Shown: positions 15,615 to 22,410 of the stretch, piece after piece
Layout of the letters: every line of letters starts with the position of its first letter
Position numbering within the stretch: the first letter of the stretch is position 1
Assembly: GCA_023428085.1 (NCBI GenBank)
Contig: JAEYZK010000175.1
Coordinates: 1-30,403 of the forward strand
DNA from: Pseudomonadota bacterium
GTDB taxonomy: Bacteria > Myxococcota > Myxococcia > Myxococcales > Anaeromyxobacteraceae
Direction: 5' to 3'
DNA length: 30,403 nucleotides
Made by a program: the position numbers and the translations under genes
Notes under the pieces: model-generated
What the model was told of the DNA's origin: nothing
Database searches by the model: none
The model's input: the letters and a program-made list of their open reading frames with translations, nothing else

Positions 15615-15796
15615 CCGTCCCTTCTACTTGCTCGCCGGGAAACGATCGACGGGTGAGGGTGTGGGAGATCGCCCGCCCGGAGGCGGCGCTCGTCGCCCGG
15701 GTGCGCGGAAAAGCCCGCTCCCACGGGGACCTGGCTCGCGCCGAGCCCCAGATGTGTTGCCGGGTGCGCCGGTGGCCCCTCCGCAGGCGCCGGGAG

Positions 15797-15861
15797 TTCT
15801 TCACAGGCCATCCACGGCCTATCCACCCGGTTCTTCCTCGCGATTTTCGGGCTTATCCACC
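15797..15861 (+). promoter_or_regulatory. Cluster of DnaA-box-like 9-mers upstream of dnaB
   Basis: Four same-strand 9-mers resemble the DnaA box TTATCCACA: TTCTTCACA (15797, 7 of 9), CCATCCACG (15808, 6 of 9), CTATCCACC (15819, 7 of 9) and TTATCCACC (15853, 8 of 9). Start-to-start distances are 11, 11 and 34 bp, close to whole helical turns. They sit 52-116 bp before the dnaB start in a region with locally lower GC. DnaA binding is inferred from sequence only. Confidence 0.5.
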
Positions 15862-15912
15862 GAACATCGACAGAGATCCCCGTCCGACCCGGCTGCTAGA
15901 GTCCGCGTCCCG

Positions 15913-17337
15913 ATGCACGAGGAACACGCCAGGCGGCCAGGCGAGGCCGGAGTCTCGCCGCTCCGGACCGCGCGCGACCTCCCCCACAGCCTCGAGGCGG
16001 AGCAGGCCGTCCTCGGGGCCATCCTGACGGACGAGACCGCCTTCGATCAGGTCGCGGCCCTGCTCCGCTCCGGCGACTTCTACCTGCTCGCCCACCAGCA
16101 CGTGTACGGCGCCTGCGAGGAGCTCGCGCGCGAGGCGAAGGCGCTCGACCCGATCCTCGTCCAGCAGCGGCTCGACGCGAAGGGGCTGCTCGGCACCGCC
16201 GTGCCGCACGAGCTGCCGCTCTCGCTCGGTCGCGCCATCGGCTCGGCCGCGAACGTCGCGCACTACGCGCGCGTCGTGCAGGAGCAGGCCAGCGCGCGGC
16301 GGATGATGCTCACCGCGCAGAAGATCGTCGATCAGGGGTACGAGGCCGGCGCGGACATCCAGCGCTTCCTCGACACCGCCCAGCAGCAGGTGCTCGACAC
16401 CGCGCAGGGCCCGAGCGTGGACACGCTGAAGCGCATCTCCGAGCCGGCGCTCCGCGCCCTGGAGAGCATCGAGGCGGTCCAGAAGCGCGTGCAGCAGGGG
16501 CTCTCGCCGATCACCGGCGTCCCCACGGGCATCAACAGCTTCGACAAGAACACGCTCGGCCTCCAGCCCGGCACGCTCACCGTGCTCGCCGCGCGCCCCT
16601 CGGTCGGAAAGACGGCCTTCGCGCTCAACATCGCGGTCCACGCCGCGACCTGCAAGGAGCCGCGCAAGGTCGCGTTCTTCTCGCTCGAGATGCCGTCCGA
16701 GCAGCTCGCCCTCCGCATCCTCGCGTCCGAGGCCAAGCTCGACTGGCGGAAGCTCTCGCAGGGCAAGCTCGGCCGCAACGACTGGGACAAGCTCGCGAAC
16801 CAGGCCGACCGGATCGGCGCGGCCTCGCTCTGGCTCGACGACAACTTCGTCCTCACGCCGGTCGAGCTCCGCTCCAAGTGCCGCAAGCTGAAGCGCGAGA
16901 ACGGCGGCCTCGACCTCGTCGTGATCGACTACCTCCAGCTCATGCACGCGCCGAGCGAGCGCGCGAACCAGTCGCGCGAGCAGGAGATCGCCACCATCAG
17001 CCGCTCGCTCAAGTCGCTCGCGAAGGAGCTGCACTGCCCGATCATCGCCCTCTCGCAGCTCAACCGCTCGGTCGAGAAGCGCAAGGGCGAGCCGCCCATG
17101 CTCTCCGACCTCCGCGAGTCGGGCGCCATCGAGCAGGACGCCGACATCGTCCTCTTCCTCCACCGGAGCGAGGAGGACTCGAAGGACGTGCAGGCGGGCC
17201 AGGCCAACGCCGACACCGTCGCCGTCCAGCTCATCATCGCGAAGCAGCGCCAGGGTCCGACCGGCGTCGTGGACCTCGTCTTCTTCAAGACGACGACGTT
17301 CTTCGCGGAGATGGAGCACAGGATCAGTGGTCAGTAG
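15913..17337 (+). CDS. dnaB: Replicative DNA helicase DnaB
   Basis: A 474-aa hexameric helicase that unwinds DNA at the replication fork. The N-terminal primase-interaction domain starts at about residue 22 (DLPHSLEAEQAVLGAIL). The RecA-like C-terminal domain has Walker A ARPSVGKTAF (227-236), FFSLEMP (255-261), Walker B VVIDYLQLM (336-344), LSQLNRSVEKR (380-390) and LRESGAIEQDADIVLFLHR (400-418). Length is normal, and there is no intein at the P-loop or elsewhere. The ATG at 15913 has no strong ribosome site. The last codons and the stop lie inside a 7-bp tandem repeat, so the extreme C-terminus (SGQ) is set by repeat sequence. Confidence 0.96.
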   Translation: MHEEHARRPGEAGVSPLRTARDLPHSLEAEQAVLGAILTDETAFDQVAALLRSGDFYLLAHQHVYGACEELAREAKALDPILVQQRLDAKGLLGTAVPHELPLSLGRAIGSAANVAHYARVVQEQASARRMMLTAQKIVDQGYEAGADIQRFLDTAQQQVLDTAQGPSVDTLKRISEPALRALESIEAVQKRVQQGLSPITGVPTGINSFDKNTLGLQPGTLTVLAARPSVGKTAFALNIAVHAATCKEPRKVAFFSLEMPSEQLALRILASEAKLDWRKLSQGKLGRNDWDKLANQADRIGAASLWLDDNFVLTPVELRSKCRKLKRENGGLDLVVIDYLQLMHAPSERANQSREQEIATISRSLKSLAKELHCPIIALSQLNRSVEKRKGEPPMLSDLRESGAIEQDADIVLFLHRSEEDSKDVQAGQANADTVAVQLIIAKQRQGPTGVVDLVFFKTTTFFAEMEHRISGQ

Positions 17338-17398
17338 TCGGTGGTCAGTGGTCAGTGGTCAGTGGTCAGTGGTCGGTTGTCGGTTGTCGGTTGTCGGT
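17329..17398 (+). repeat. 7-bp tandem repeat, ten units, overlapping the dnaB stop
   Basis: Ten consecutive 7-bp units. Units 1 and 3-6 are GGTCAGT; unit 2 is AGTCGGT (containing the end of the dnaB stop), unit 7 is GGTCGGT and units 8-10 are TGTCGGT. This is the heptameric GGTCAGT repeat known from scattered bacteria, which when wrongly translated gives the familiar SVVSGQW strings. It has far lower GC than its surroundings. Confidence 0.92.
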
Positions 17399-17420
17399 GA
17401 AGCGGAACCGACCACTGACC
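17364..17420. terminator. Inverted repeat formed by the heptamer array, possible bidirectional terminator
   Basis: GGTCAGTGGTCGGT (17364-17377) is perfectly complementary over 14 bp to ACCGACCACTGACC (17407-17420), with a 29-nt loop. It lies between the convergent dnaB and LOG-family genes, where a shared terminator is expected. No T-tract follows on either strand. Confidence 0.5.
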
Positions 17421-17439
17421 CGCCGACCACCGACCGCCG

Positions 17440-18018
17440 CTACGGCTTCACGCCGGGCGACGGCCACCGCGCCGCCGAGGGGCGGTACGCGAGGAGCGCG
17501 TCCACCAGCGCGTCTGGCGCGCGCGCCACGAGCAGCGCCGCCCGCAGGTGCGCGGGCAGGAAGCCCTCTTCCACCATCCGGTCCGCCATGGCGAGGAGCG
17601 GCTCCCAGTAGCCCTCGACGTCGAGGACGGCGACGGGCTTCGCGTGGATGGCGAGGCCGGCCCAGGTCCACGCCTCGAACAGCTCCTCGAGCGTGCCGAT
17701 GCCGCCCGGCAGCGCCACGAACCCGTCGGACAGCTCGGCCATGAGCGCCTTGCGCTCGTGCATCGTCTCGACGACGCGGAGCTGGGTCATGCCCGCGTGC
17801 CCGAGCTCGCGCTCCATGAGCGCGCGCGGGATGACCCCGATCGCTTCGCCGCCGGCCTCGAGCGCGCCGTCGGCCATCGCGCCCATCATGCCGACGTGCC
17901 CGCCGCCGTTGACGAGCCCGATGCCCCGCCGGGCGAGGGTCCGGCCCAGCTCTCGCGCGGCGGCGACGTGGGAGGGCTTCCGGCCTGGGGAGGAGCCGCC
18001 GAAGACGCAGATTCGCAC
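17440..18018 (-). CDS. LOG-family nucleoside-5'-monophosphate phosphoribohydrolase (TIGR00730 type)
   Basis: A 192-aa Rossmann-like protein. Key motifs are VFGGSSPG at the N-terminus, VNGGGHVGMMG (36-46), the MHERK segment (86-90) and P104-GGIGTLEE (104-112), the LOG catalytic signature. These enzymes cleave the base from cytokinin ribotides or, in many bacteria, from purine monophosphates such as AMP. The physiological substrate here is unknown. Start is GTG at 18018, with an AGAGGCGG-like ribosome site directly upstream. It is convergent with dnaB and runs in the same direction as the upstream Omp85-like gene, separated from it by 126 bp in which I see nothing notable. Confidence 0.9.
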   Translation of the reverse strand: MRICVFGGSSPGRKPSHVAAARELGRTLARRGIGLVNGGGHVGMMGAMADGALEAGGEAIGVIPRALMERELGHAGMTQLRVVETMHERKALMAELSDGFVALPGGIGTLEELFEAWTWAGLAIHAKPVAVLDVEGYWEPLLAMADRMVEEGFLPAHLRAALLVARAPDALVDALLAYRPSAARWPSPGVKP

Positions 18019-18144
18019 CCGCCTCTTCTAGCGCAGGGGGCTGACGCCCGGGAACCGGGGCCGCCGATGTCGCGAAGCACGTGCGGCGGTGGGCGGGCGG
18101 GGCGCCGCGGGCGGGGGCGCTGGCACGGGACCCGGCGCGCCCGC

Positions 18145-19386
18145 TCACCTCCGGAACCCAAGCTGCACCGCGAACGCCGGCCGGTCTGCGGTCGTCGCCC
18201 AGGCGACGTCGAACCCGAGCAGCGGGACGGCCACGCTCCGCAGGAAGACGCGCATCCCGAGGCCCGGGGCGACGTAGCGCGTCTCCTCCCCGCGCCAGCG
18301 GGCGACGCCGGCGTCGGCGAAGCCGGCGACCGTGAGCGCGCCCCAGCGCGGCCTCCAGACCGGCACCTGGTACTCCAGCGCGGCCTGCGCGGCGTCCTCG
18401 GCCCAGAGCCCCTGGCTCTGGAAGCCGCGCGAGCCCGGCAGCGCGCCGAGGCGGACGGCGTCGAGCACCGGGTCGCCGCGCACGTGGTCGAGGCGGAGGG
18501 TGAGGGCGACCGCGTGATCGCGCAGGGCGCGGCCGCTCCAGGTGGCCGTGGCGGCGAGGTGCAGCGGATCGCGGTCGCGCCCGCCGAGCCGGAAGCCCTG
18601 GCGCGCCTCGATCCGGCCGACGACGCCGCGCGTGAGGAAGCCCTGGTAGTCGGAGGCGTCGAGCTCCAGCTCCAGGGTCGGGCCGCCCACCGGCCCTCCG
18701 TCGGGCGGCGCCGCGCGTCCCGGCGCGGCGCGCACGTCCTCGCGGCGCTCGAACCAGCCGGCGAGGATCGACAGGCGCTGGCCGAGGCGGTACCCGCCGG
18801 CGAGGCCCGCGTCCACGAACCGATCGCGGTACGCGTACGCGATCGTGGAGCCCTCGAACCGCTCGCGCCGGAGGTCGCCGCCGGCGATCCGCGCGGCGAG
18901 GAGCCAGCGGGAGTAGGCGATCCCCGGATCGCGGTAGCTCAGGAACCCCGTCGTCCCCCGGTTCGACGCCAGGCCGCCGGCGACGAGCTGCTTCCCGGCG
19001 CCGAAGAGGTTCGAGTCGAGGAGGACCACGCCCCCGGTGAGCACCCCGCGCGACGCGAAGGCGACCGGGATGGGCACGAGGGTGAGCCGCTCCTCCACCG
19101 CCACGCGCACCACCACGCCCGCGGCCCCCTGATCGCCGCGGATGCGCACGCTCCGGAAGATGCGCTGGTTCAGGAGGCGCTGCTCGAGCGCCGGGATGGA
19201 CGCCGCCTCGAAGAGCGCGCCCGGGGCGAGGCCGAGCGCGCTCCGCACGAACTCCGCCGAGGTGCGCCGGTTCCCCTCGACGTCGATCCGCTCGACGGTC
19301 GCCGGCGACCGGGCGTCCGGCCGTTCCGCGCGCGCGTGTGCGGGGACGGCGACGGCGACGAACGTCAAGAGGGCGGCCCGGATCAT
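18145..19386 (-). CDS. Omp85-superfamily outer-membrane protein with one POTRA domain
   Basis: A 413-aa exported protein. A signal peptide covers about residues 1-20. One POTRA domain follows (about 31-107: VERIDVEGNRRTSAEFVRSAL ... VVVRVAVEER). The rest is a transmembrane barrel with repeated amphipathic strands. A GSRGFQSQGLW segment at about residue 315 corresponds to the conserved L6 xRGF/Y motif of BamA, TamA and TpsB proteins. BamA has five POTRAs and TpsB two, so this is a short member whose role cannot be named; surface-antigen assembly or lipid or protein export are possibilities. I chose the ATG at 19386 because it starts the signal peptide; an in-frame ATG at 19422 gives an unlikely extension. 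It is divergent from the Sel1 gene. Confidence 0.8.
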   Translation of the reverse strand: MIRAALLTFVAVAVPAHARAERPDARSPATVERIDVEGNRRTSAEFVRSALGLAPGALFEAASIPALEQRLLNQRIFRSVRIRGDQGAAGVVVRVAVEERLTLVPIPVAFASRGVLTGGVVLLDSNLFGAGKQLVAGGLASNRGTTGFLSYRDPGIAYSRWLLAARIAGGDLRRERFEGSTIAYAYRDRFVDAGLAGGYRLGQRLSILAGWFERREDVRAAPGRAAPPDGGPVGGPTLELELDASDYQGFLTRGVVGRIEARQGFRLGGRDRDPLHLAATATWSGRALRDHAVALTLRLDHVRGDPVLDAVRLGALPGSRGFQSQGLWAEDAAQAALEYQVPVWRPRWGALTVAGFADAGVARWRGEETRYVAPGLGMRVFLRSVAVPLLGFDVAWATTADRPAFAVQLGFRR

Positions 19387-19463
19387 GGTGGTGTGTACCG
19401 ACCGGCGCCCCGCCGCGCACATGTTCGCTGGACGAGCCCGCGAAGGCAGGAGATCATGGGGGC

Positions 19464-20207
19464 ATGCGTCCCGCGTCGATCGTCCCGGTGGTCTCGCTCC
19501 TGCTGTGTCTCGGGACGGCGCACGCCGGCGACGCCCCGGCCCCGGCCGCGGCGTCCGCGGAGGAGCTGACGAAGGCGTGCGGGGACGCGAAGGACGGGGC
19601 GTGCGCCGCGCTCGGGAAGCTCGGCCGCCGCCACCTGCACGGCGACGGCGTGCCGGTCGATCCCCGCCGCGCGGCCGCGCTCCTCGAGAAGTCCTGCGCC
19701 GGCGCCGACGCGCCCGCCTGCGTGTGGCTCGGCAGCATGCTGATGCGGGGCGAGGGGGTGGCGCAGGATCTCGACCGCGCGCGGCAGGCGTTCGACCGCG
19801 CGTGCGGGGCGGAGGATCCGCTCGCGTGCTGGGAGCTCGGCCTCATGTACGAGTACGGCCAGGGCGTCCGGCTGAGCGTCTCCCGGAGCCTCGAGTACTA
19901 CGAGCGGAGCTGCCGGGCGAAGAACGCCTACGCGTGCGCGAAGCTCGGGGCGCTCTACGCCGAGGGCGCGGCCCCCGCGAACCGGGGCGAGGCCGCCGTG
20001 AAGGCCGCGGACTGGTGGGCGGTGGGGTGCGAGCTCGGCGCGCCCGAGTCGTGCGCGCAGCTCGGCGAGGCGTTCCTGGCCGGCAAGGGGAGGGAACGGG
20101 ACGGGGCGCGCGCCGGCGACCTCTTCCGGAAGGCCTGCGACGGCGGCGTGAAGCAGGCCTGCGCGCGTGTGGACGGCGCGCCGAAGCCCCCTGCGACCGC
20201 GAACTGA
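19464..20207 (+). CDS. Exported Sel1-repeat protein with paired cysteines
   Basis: A 247-aa protein with a signal peptide (to about residue 21, TAHAG). It consists of tandem Sel1-like alpha/alpha repeats: patterns such as LGKLGRRHLHGDGVPVDPRRAAALLEKSC and WELGLMYEYGQGV recur. Six C-x7-C pairs mark the helix-helix junctions (CGDAKDGAC, CAGADAPAC, CGAEDPLAC, CRAKNAYAC, CELGAPESC, CDGGVKQAC), as in the Helicobacter Hcp proteins, where each pair is a disulfide. A periplasmic or secreted protein-binding role is likely; the partner is unknown. AGGAG lies 11 nt before the ATG at 19464. The gene is divergent from the Omp85-like gene, with 77 bp between them. Confidence 0.85.
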   Translation: MRPASIVPVVSLLLCLGTAHAGDAPAPAAASAEELTKACGDAKDGACAALGKLGRRHLHGDGVPVDPRRAAALLEKSCAGADAPACVWLGSMLMRGEGVAQDLDRARQAFDRACGAEDPLACWELGLMYEYGQGVRLSVSRSLEYYERSCRAKNAYACAKLGALYAEGAAPANRGEAAVKAADWWAVGCELGAPESCAQLGEAFLAGKGRERDGARAGDLFRKACDGGVKQACARVDGAPKPPATAN

Positions 20208-20215
20208 GGGCCCGG

Positions 20216-20404
20216 CTAGCCCTCTCCGTCCCCGGCCTGCCCGCCCGGGGCCGGGGGCCGGTTGAAGGCGATCGCCCCGCGCAGCGCCTCGCGATCGGCC
20301 CGCTCGACGCGGGCCTGGAGCGCCTCCAGCGTGCTGGCGACGACGTCGGTCCGGGCCCCGCCCACCTCCGCGTCCGCCTGCTCCACGCGCTCGGTCTCGT
20401 CCAT
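20216..20404 (-). CDS. Small acidic protein of 62 aa, function unknown
   Basis: A short minus-strand gene with a strong ribosome site: GAGGAGG lies 5 nt before the ATG at 20404. The protein starts MDETERVEQADAEVG. A central Glu/Ala/Arg-rich stretch that should be helical (TLEALQARVERADREALRG) follows, with a Pro/Gly-rich acidic tail. There is no signal peptide or known domain. It is convergent with the Sel1-repeat gene (8 bp apart) and divergent from the SPFH gene. The ribosome site and coherent composition argue for a real gene; the length and absence of recognised homologues keep confidence moderate. Confidence 0.5.
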   Translation of the reverse strand: MDETERVEQADAEVGGARTDVVASTLEALQARVERADREALRGAIAFNRPPAPGGQAGDGEG

Positions 20405-20626
20405 CGCCGCCTCCTCGCGCCGTCTGGCCCGGAGCTCGATCCCCGGAGCCGCCGCAGCGTTCCGCGCCGAAGGATGCAACGATCCGTGGAATGCGCGCAC
20501 GAGTCGAGCGCCCTTTTGGTCGCATCGCCCGATCGGTGGAGGCCGCCGCCGAGAGCGAGCGGTCGGGCTGGCGCAGCGCGGCACGGCTCGATTAGGCTTC
20601 GCCGGAATCTTCACCCCGAGGTGAAC

Positions 20627-21433
20627 ATGCGCCGGCCGCTCCCCACGCTGCTGCTCCTCGCGCTCGCCGTGGCGCCGTTCCTCGGCGCGTGCCACTGCCC
20701 GACGGTCCCCTCGGGGAACCGCGGGATCGTGTTCAAGTCGCTGGGCGGCGGCACCAGCAAGGAGCTGCTCGACGAGGGCCTGCACCTCATGCCGCTCTGG
20801 AACGACGTGATCCTCTACGACACGCGCGTGCACGAGATGAAGGAGCAGCTGAGCGTCCTCTCGTCCAACGGGCTCGCGATCCGGGTGGACGCCAGCGTGC
20901 GCTACCGGCCGGTGGTGGGGGAGCTGTTCGAGCTGCAGACCCAGATCGGCCCCGACTACGACGAGAAGATCGTCGGGCCGGTGATCCGCTCCGAGGCCCG
21001 CAAGGTGTTCGGCCGCTACCAGCCGGAGGAGATCTACTCGACCCGGCGCGAGGAGATCGAGCGGCAGATCTACGAGGAGGTCACCCGGGCGCTCGAGGGC
21101 AAGCACGTCGTCGTCGAGGCCTTCCTCGTCCGGGACGTCGATCTGCCGGAGGCCATCAAGACGGCGATCGCCGACAAGCTCGCCGAGGAGCAGCGCGCCC
21201 AGAAGATGCGGTTCACCCTCGATCGCGAGCGGCAGGAGGCGCAGCGCAAGCAGATCGAGGCCGAGGGCATCGCCAAGTACCAGGGCATCGTACGGCAGGG
21301 GCTCACCCCCGAGTACCTCCAGTTCAAGGGGATCGAGGCCACGGAGAAGCTCGCGGCGAGCGAGAACGCGAAGGTGGTCATCGTCGGGAACCCGAAGGGT
21401 GGGCTCCCGCTCATCTTCCAGGGCGACAAGTAG
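20627..21433 (+). CDS. SPFH/prohibitin-family protein with a lipoprotein signal
   Basis: A 268-aa protein. The N-terminal hydrophobic segment ends in L-G-A-C with Cys22, a good lipobox, where typical prohibitins have a membrane anchor. The SPFH domain follows (about 28-200): GIVFKSLGGGTSKELLDEGLHL, WNDVILYDTR, LSSNGLAIRVDASVRYRP and VVVEAFLVRDVDLPEAI match prohibitins closely. A charged coiled coil (about 186-225, EEQRAQKMRFTLDRERQEAQRKQIEAEG) comes next. SPFH proteins form large ring- or cage-like oligomers that organise membranes and proteases such as FtsH. A lipid anchor would place this one in the periplasm or on the outer membrane. GAGGTG precedes the ATG. An NYN-LOTUS gene follows after 39 bp. 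Confidence 0.87.
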   Translation: MRRPLPTLLLLALAVAPFLGACHCPTVPSGNRGIVFKSLGGGTSKELLDEGLHLMPLWNDVILYDTRVHEMKEQLSVLSSNGLAIRVDASVRYRPVVGELFELQTQIGPDYDEKIVGPVIRSEARKVFGRYQPEEIYSTRREEIERQIYEEVTRALEGKHVVVEAFLVRDVDLPEAIKTAIADKLAEEQRAQKMRFTLDRERQEAQRKQIEAEGIAKYQGIVRQGLTPEYLQFKGIEATEKLAASENAKVVIVGNPKGGLPLIFQGDK

Positions 21434-21472
21434 CGGTTGCGGCGGCGCCCCGGTCCTGTCAGGTTGCGCGAC

Positions 21473-22222
21473 ATGAAACGTGAGACGGGCGATCAGCGGA
21501 TCGCGCTCTTCATCGACTTCGAGAACCTCGTCACGCGGACCGGGCTCTCCGCGGAGACCTTCGACCTCCAGCCCGCCCTCGACGCCCTGCTCGAGAAGGG
21601 CAAGGTGGTCTTCCGCCGGGCCTACGCCGACTGGACCCGGTTCTCCGCGGCCACGCAGCGGCTCCACGACAAGGGCGTCGAGCTCGTGGACGTCCCCCCC
21701 TCCACCCGCGCCGGGAAGAACGGCGCCGACGTCCGGCTGGTGATCGACGCCCTGGAGCTCGCCTACCTGCGCGAGCACATCGACACCTTCGTGCTCGCCT
21801 CGGGCGACTCCGACTTCGTCCCGCTCGCCAACAAGCTGCGGGAGAACGACCGGGTCGTGATCGGGATGGCGGTGAAGGAGGCGACGAGCCCGCTCTTCGT
21901 GAAGTCCTGCGACGAGTTCATCTACCTCCGCGCGGGCCAGAGCAAGCGGCGGGACGGCACCAAGGAGAAGGAGAAGCCGCCGCGCGAGAAGAGCATCCCC
22001 GACGTCGCGCGCGAGGCCGCCTCGGCCATCCTGTCCAAGGCCGCCGGGCCGGTGAACCCGTCCGCGATCAAGGCGGCCATCGTGCGGAAGGAGCCGGACT
22101 TCGACGAGCGCGAGTTCGGCTTCTCGTCCTTCTCGCGCCTGCTCGAGCACATGGAGACGGAGGGGCTCCTGCGCCGGGAGCAGGGCGCGAAGGGGCAGTG
22201 GTACGTGCTCCCGCCGGCGTAG
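21473..22222 (+). CDS. NYN-domain protein with C-terminal OST-HTH/LOTUS domain
   Basis: A 249-aa protein. The N-terminal NYN (LabA/DUF88, PIN-like) domain has the acidic active-site set: D15 in FIDFENL, D86 in NGADVRL, D92 in VIDALE, and D112/D114 in ASGDSDFVPL. These are metal-dependent RNase-type folds. A charged Lys/Glu/Pro linker (about 154-172) leads to an OST-HTH/LOTUS winged-helix domain (about 180-249: NPSAIKAAIVRKEPDFDEREFGFSSFSRLLEHM, then QWYVLPPA), which binds RNA such as G-quadruplex RNA in other systems. The combination suggests RNA turnover; targets are unknown. I chose the ATG at 21473 over an in-frame TTG at 21437. It probably shares a transcript with the SPFH gene. Confidence 0.88.
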   Translation: MKRETGDQRIALFIDFENLVTRTGLSAETFDLQPALDALLEKGKVVFRRAYADWTRFSAATQRLHDKGVELVDVPPSTRAGKNGADVRLVIDALELAYLREHIDTFVLASGDSDFVPLANKLRENDRVVIGMAVKEATSPLFVKSCDEFIYLRAGQSKRRDGTKEKEKPPREKSIPDVAREAASAILSKAAGPVNPSAIKAAIVRKEPDFDEREFGFSSFSRLLEHMETEGLLRREQGAKGQWYVLPPA

Positions 22223-22410
22223 CGCACAGCGGCAGGCGCGCGCGTCGAGCGCGCCCTCGCGCGGAGCGTGAACGGGGCGTGCGCCGATCCCGACCCGCAT
22301 GGTCGGCGCCGTCCTGCCGCACCGCGCTCTCCGCCGCGGCTTAGCTTTCCTTGGCGCCCCGATCGCGCAGCGCTCGCGACGATCGGACGCGAACCGAGGG
22401 GAGGAGAGCC

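Noticed and set aside
15797..15861. Chromosomal replication origin
   Set aside because: Boxes are few and imperfect, no AT-rich unwinding region is evident, and no dnaA, dnaN or parAB genes are near. A regulatory cluster for dnaB fits better.
15913..17337. Intein in DnaB
   Set aside because: DnaB is a frequent intein host, but the P-loop and other motifs are uninterrupted and length is normal.
17329..17398. Possible CRISPR-like array
   Set aside because: Units are 7 bp with no spacers and there are no cas genes; it is a simple tandem repeat.
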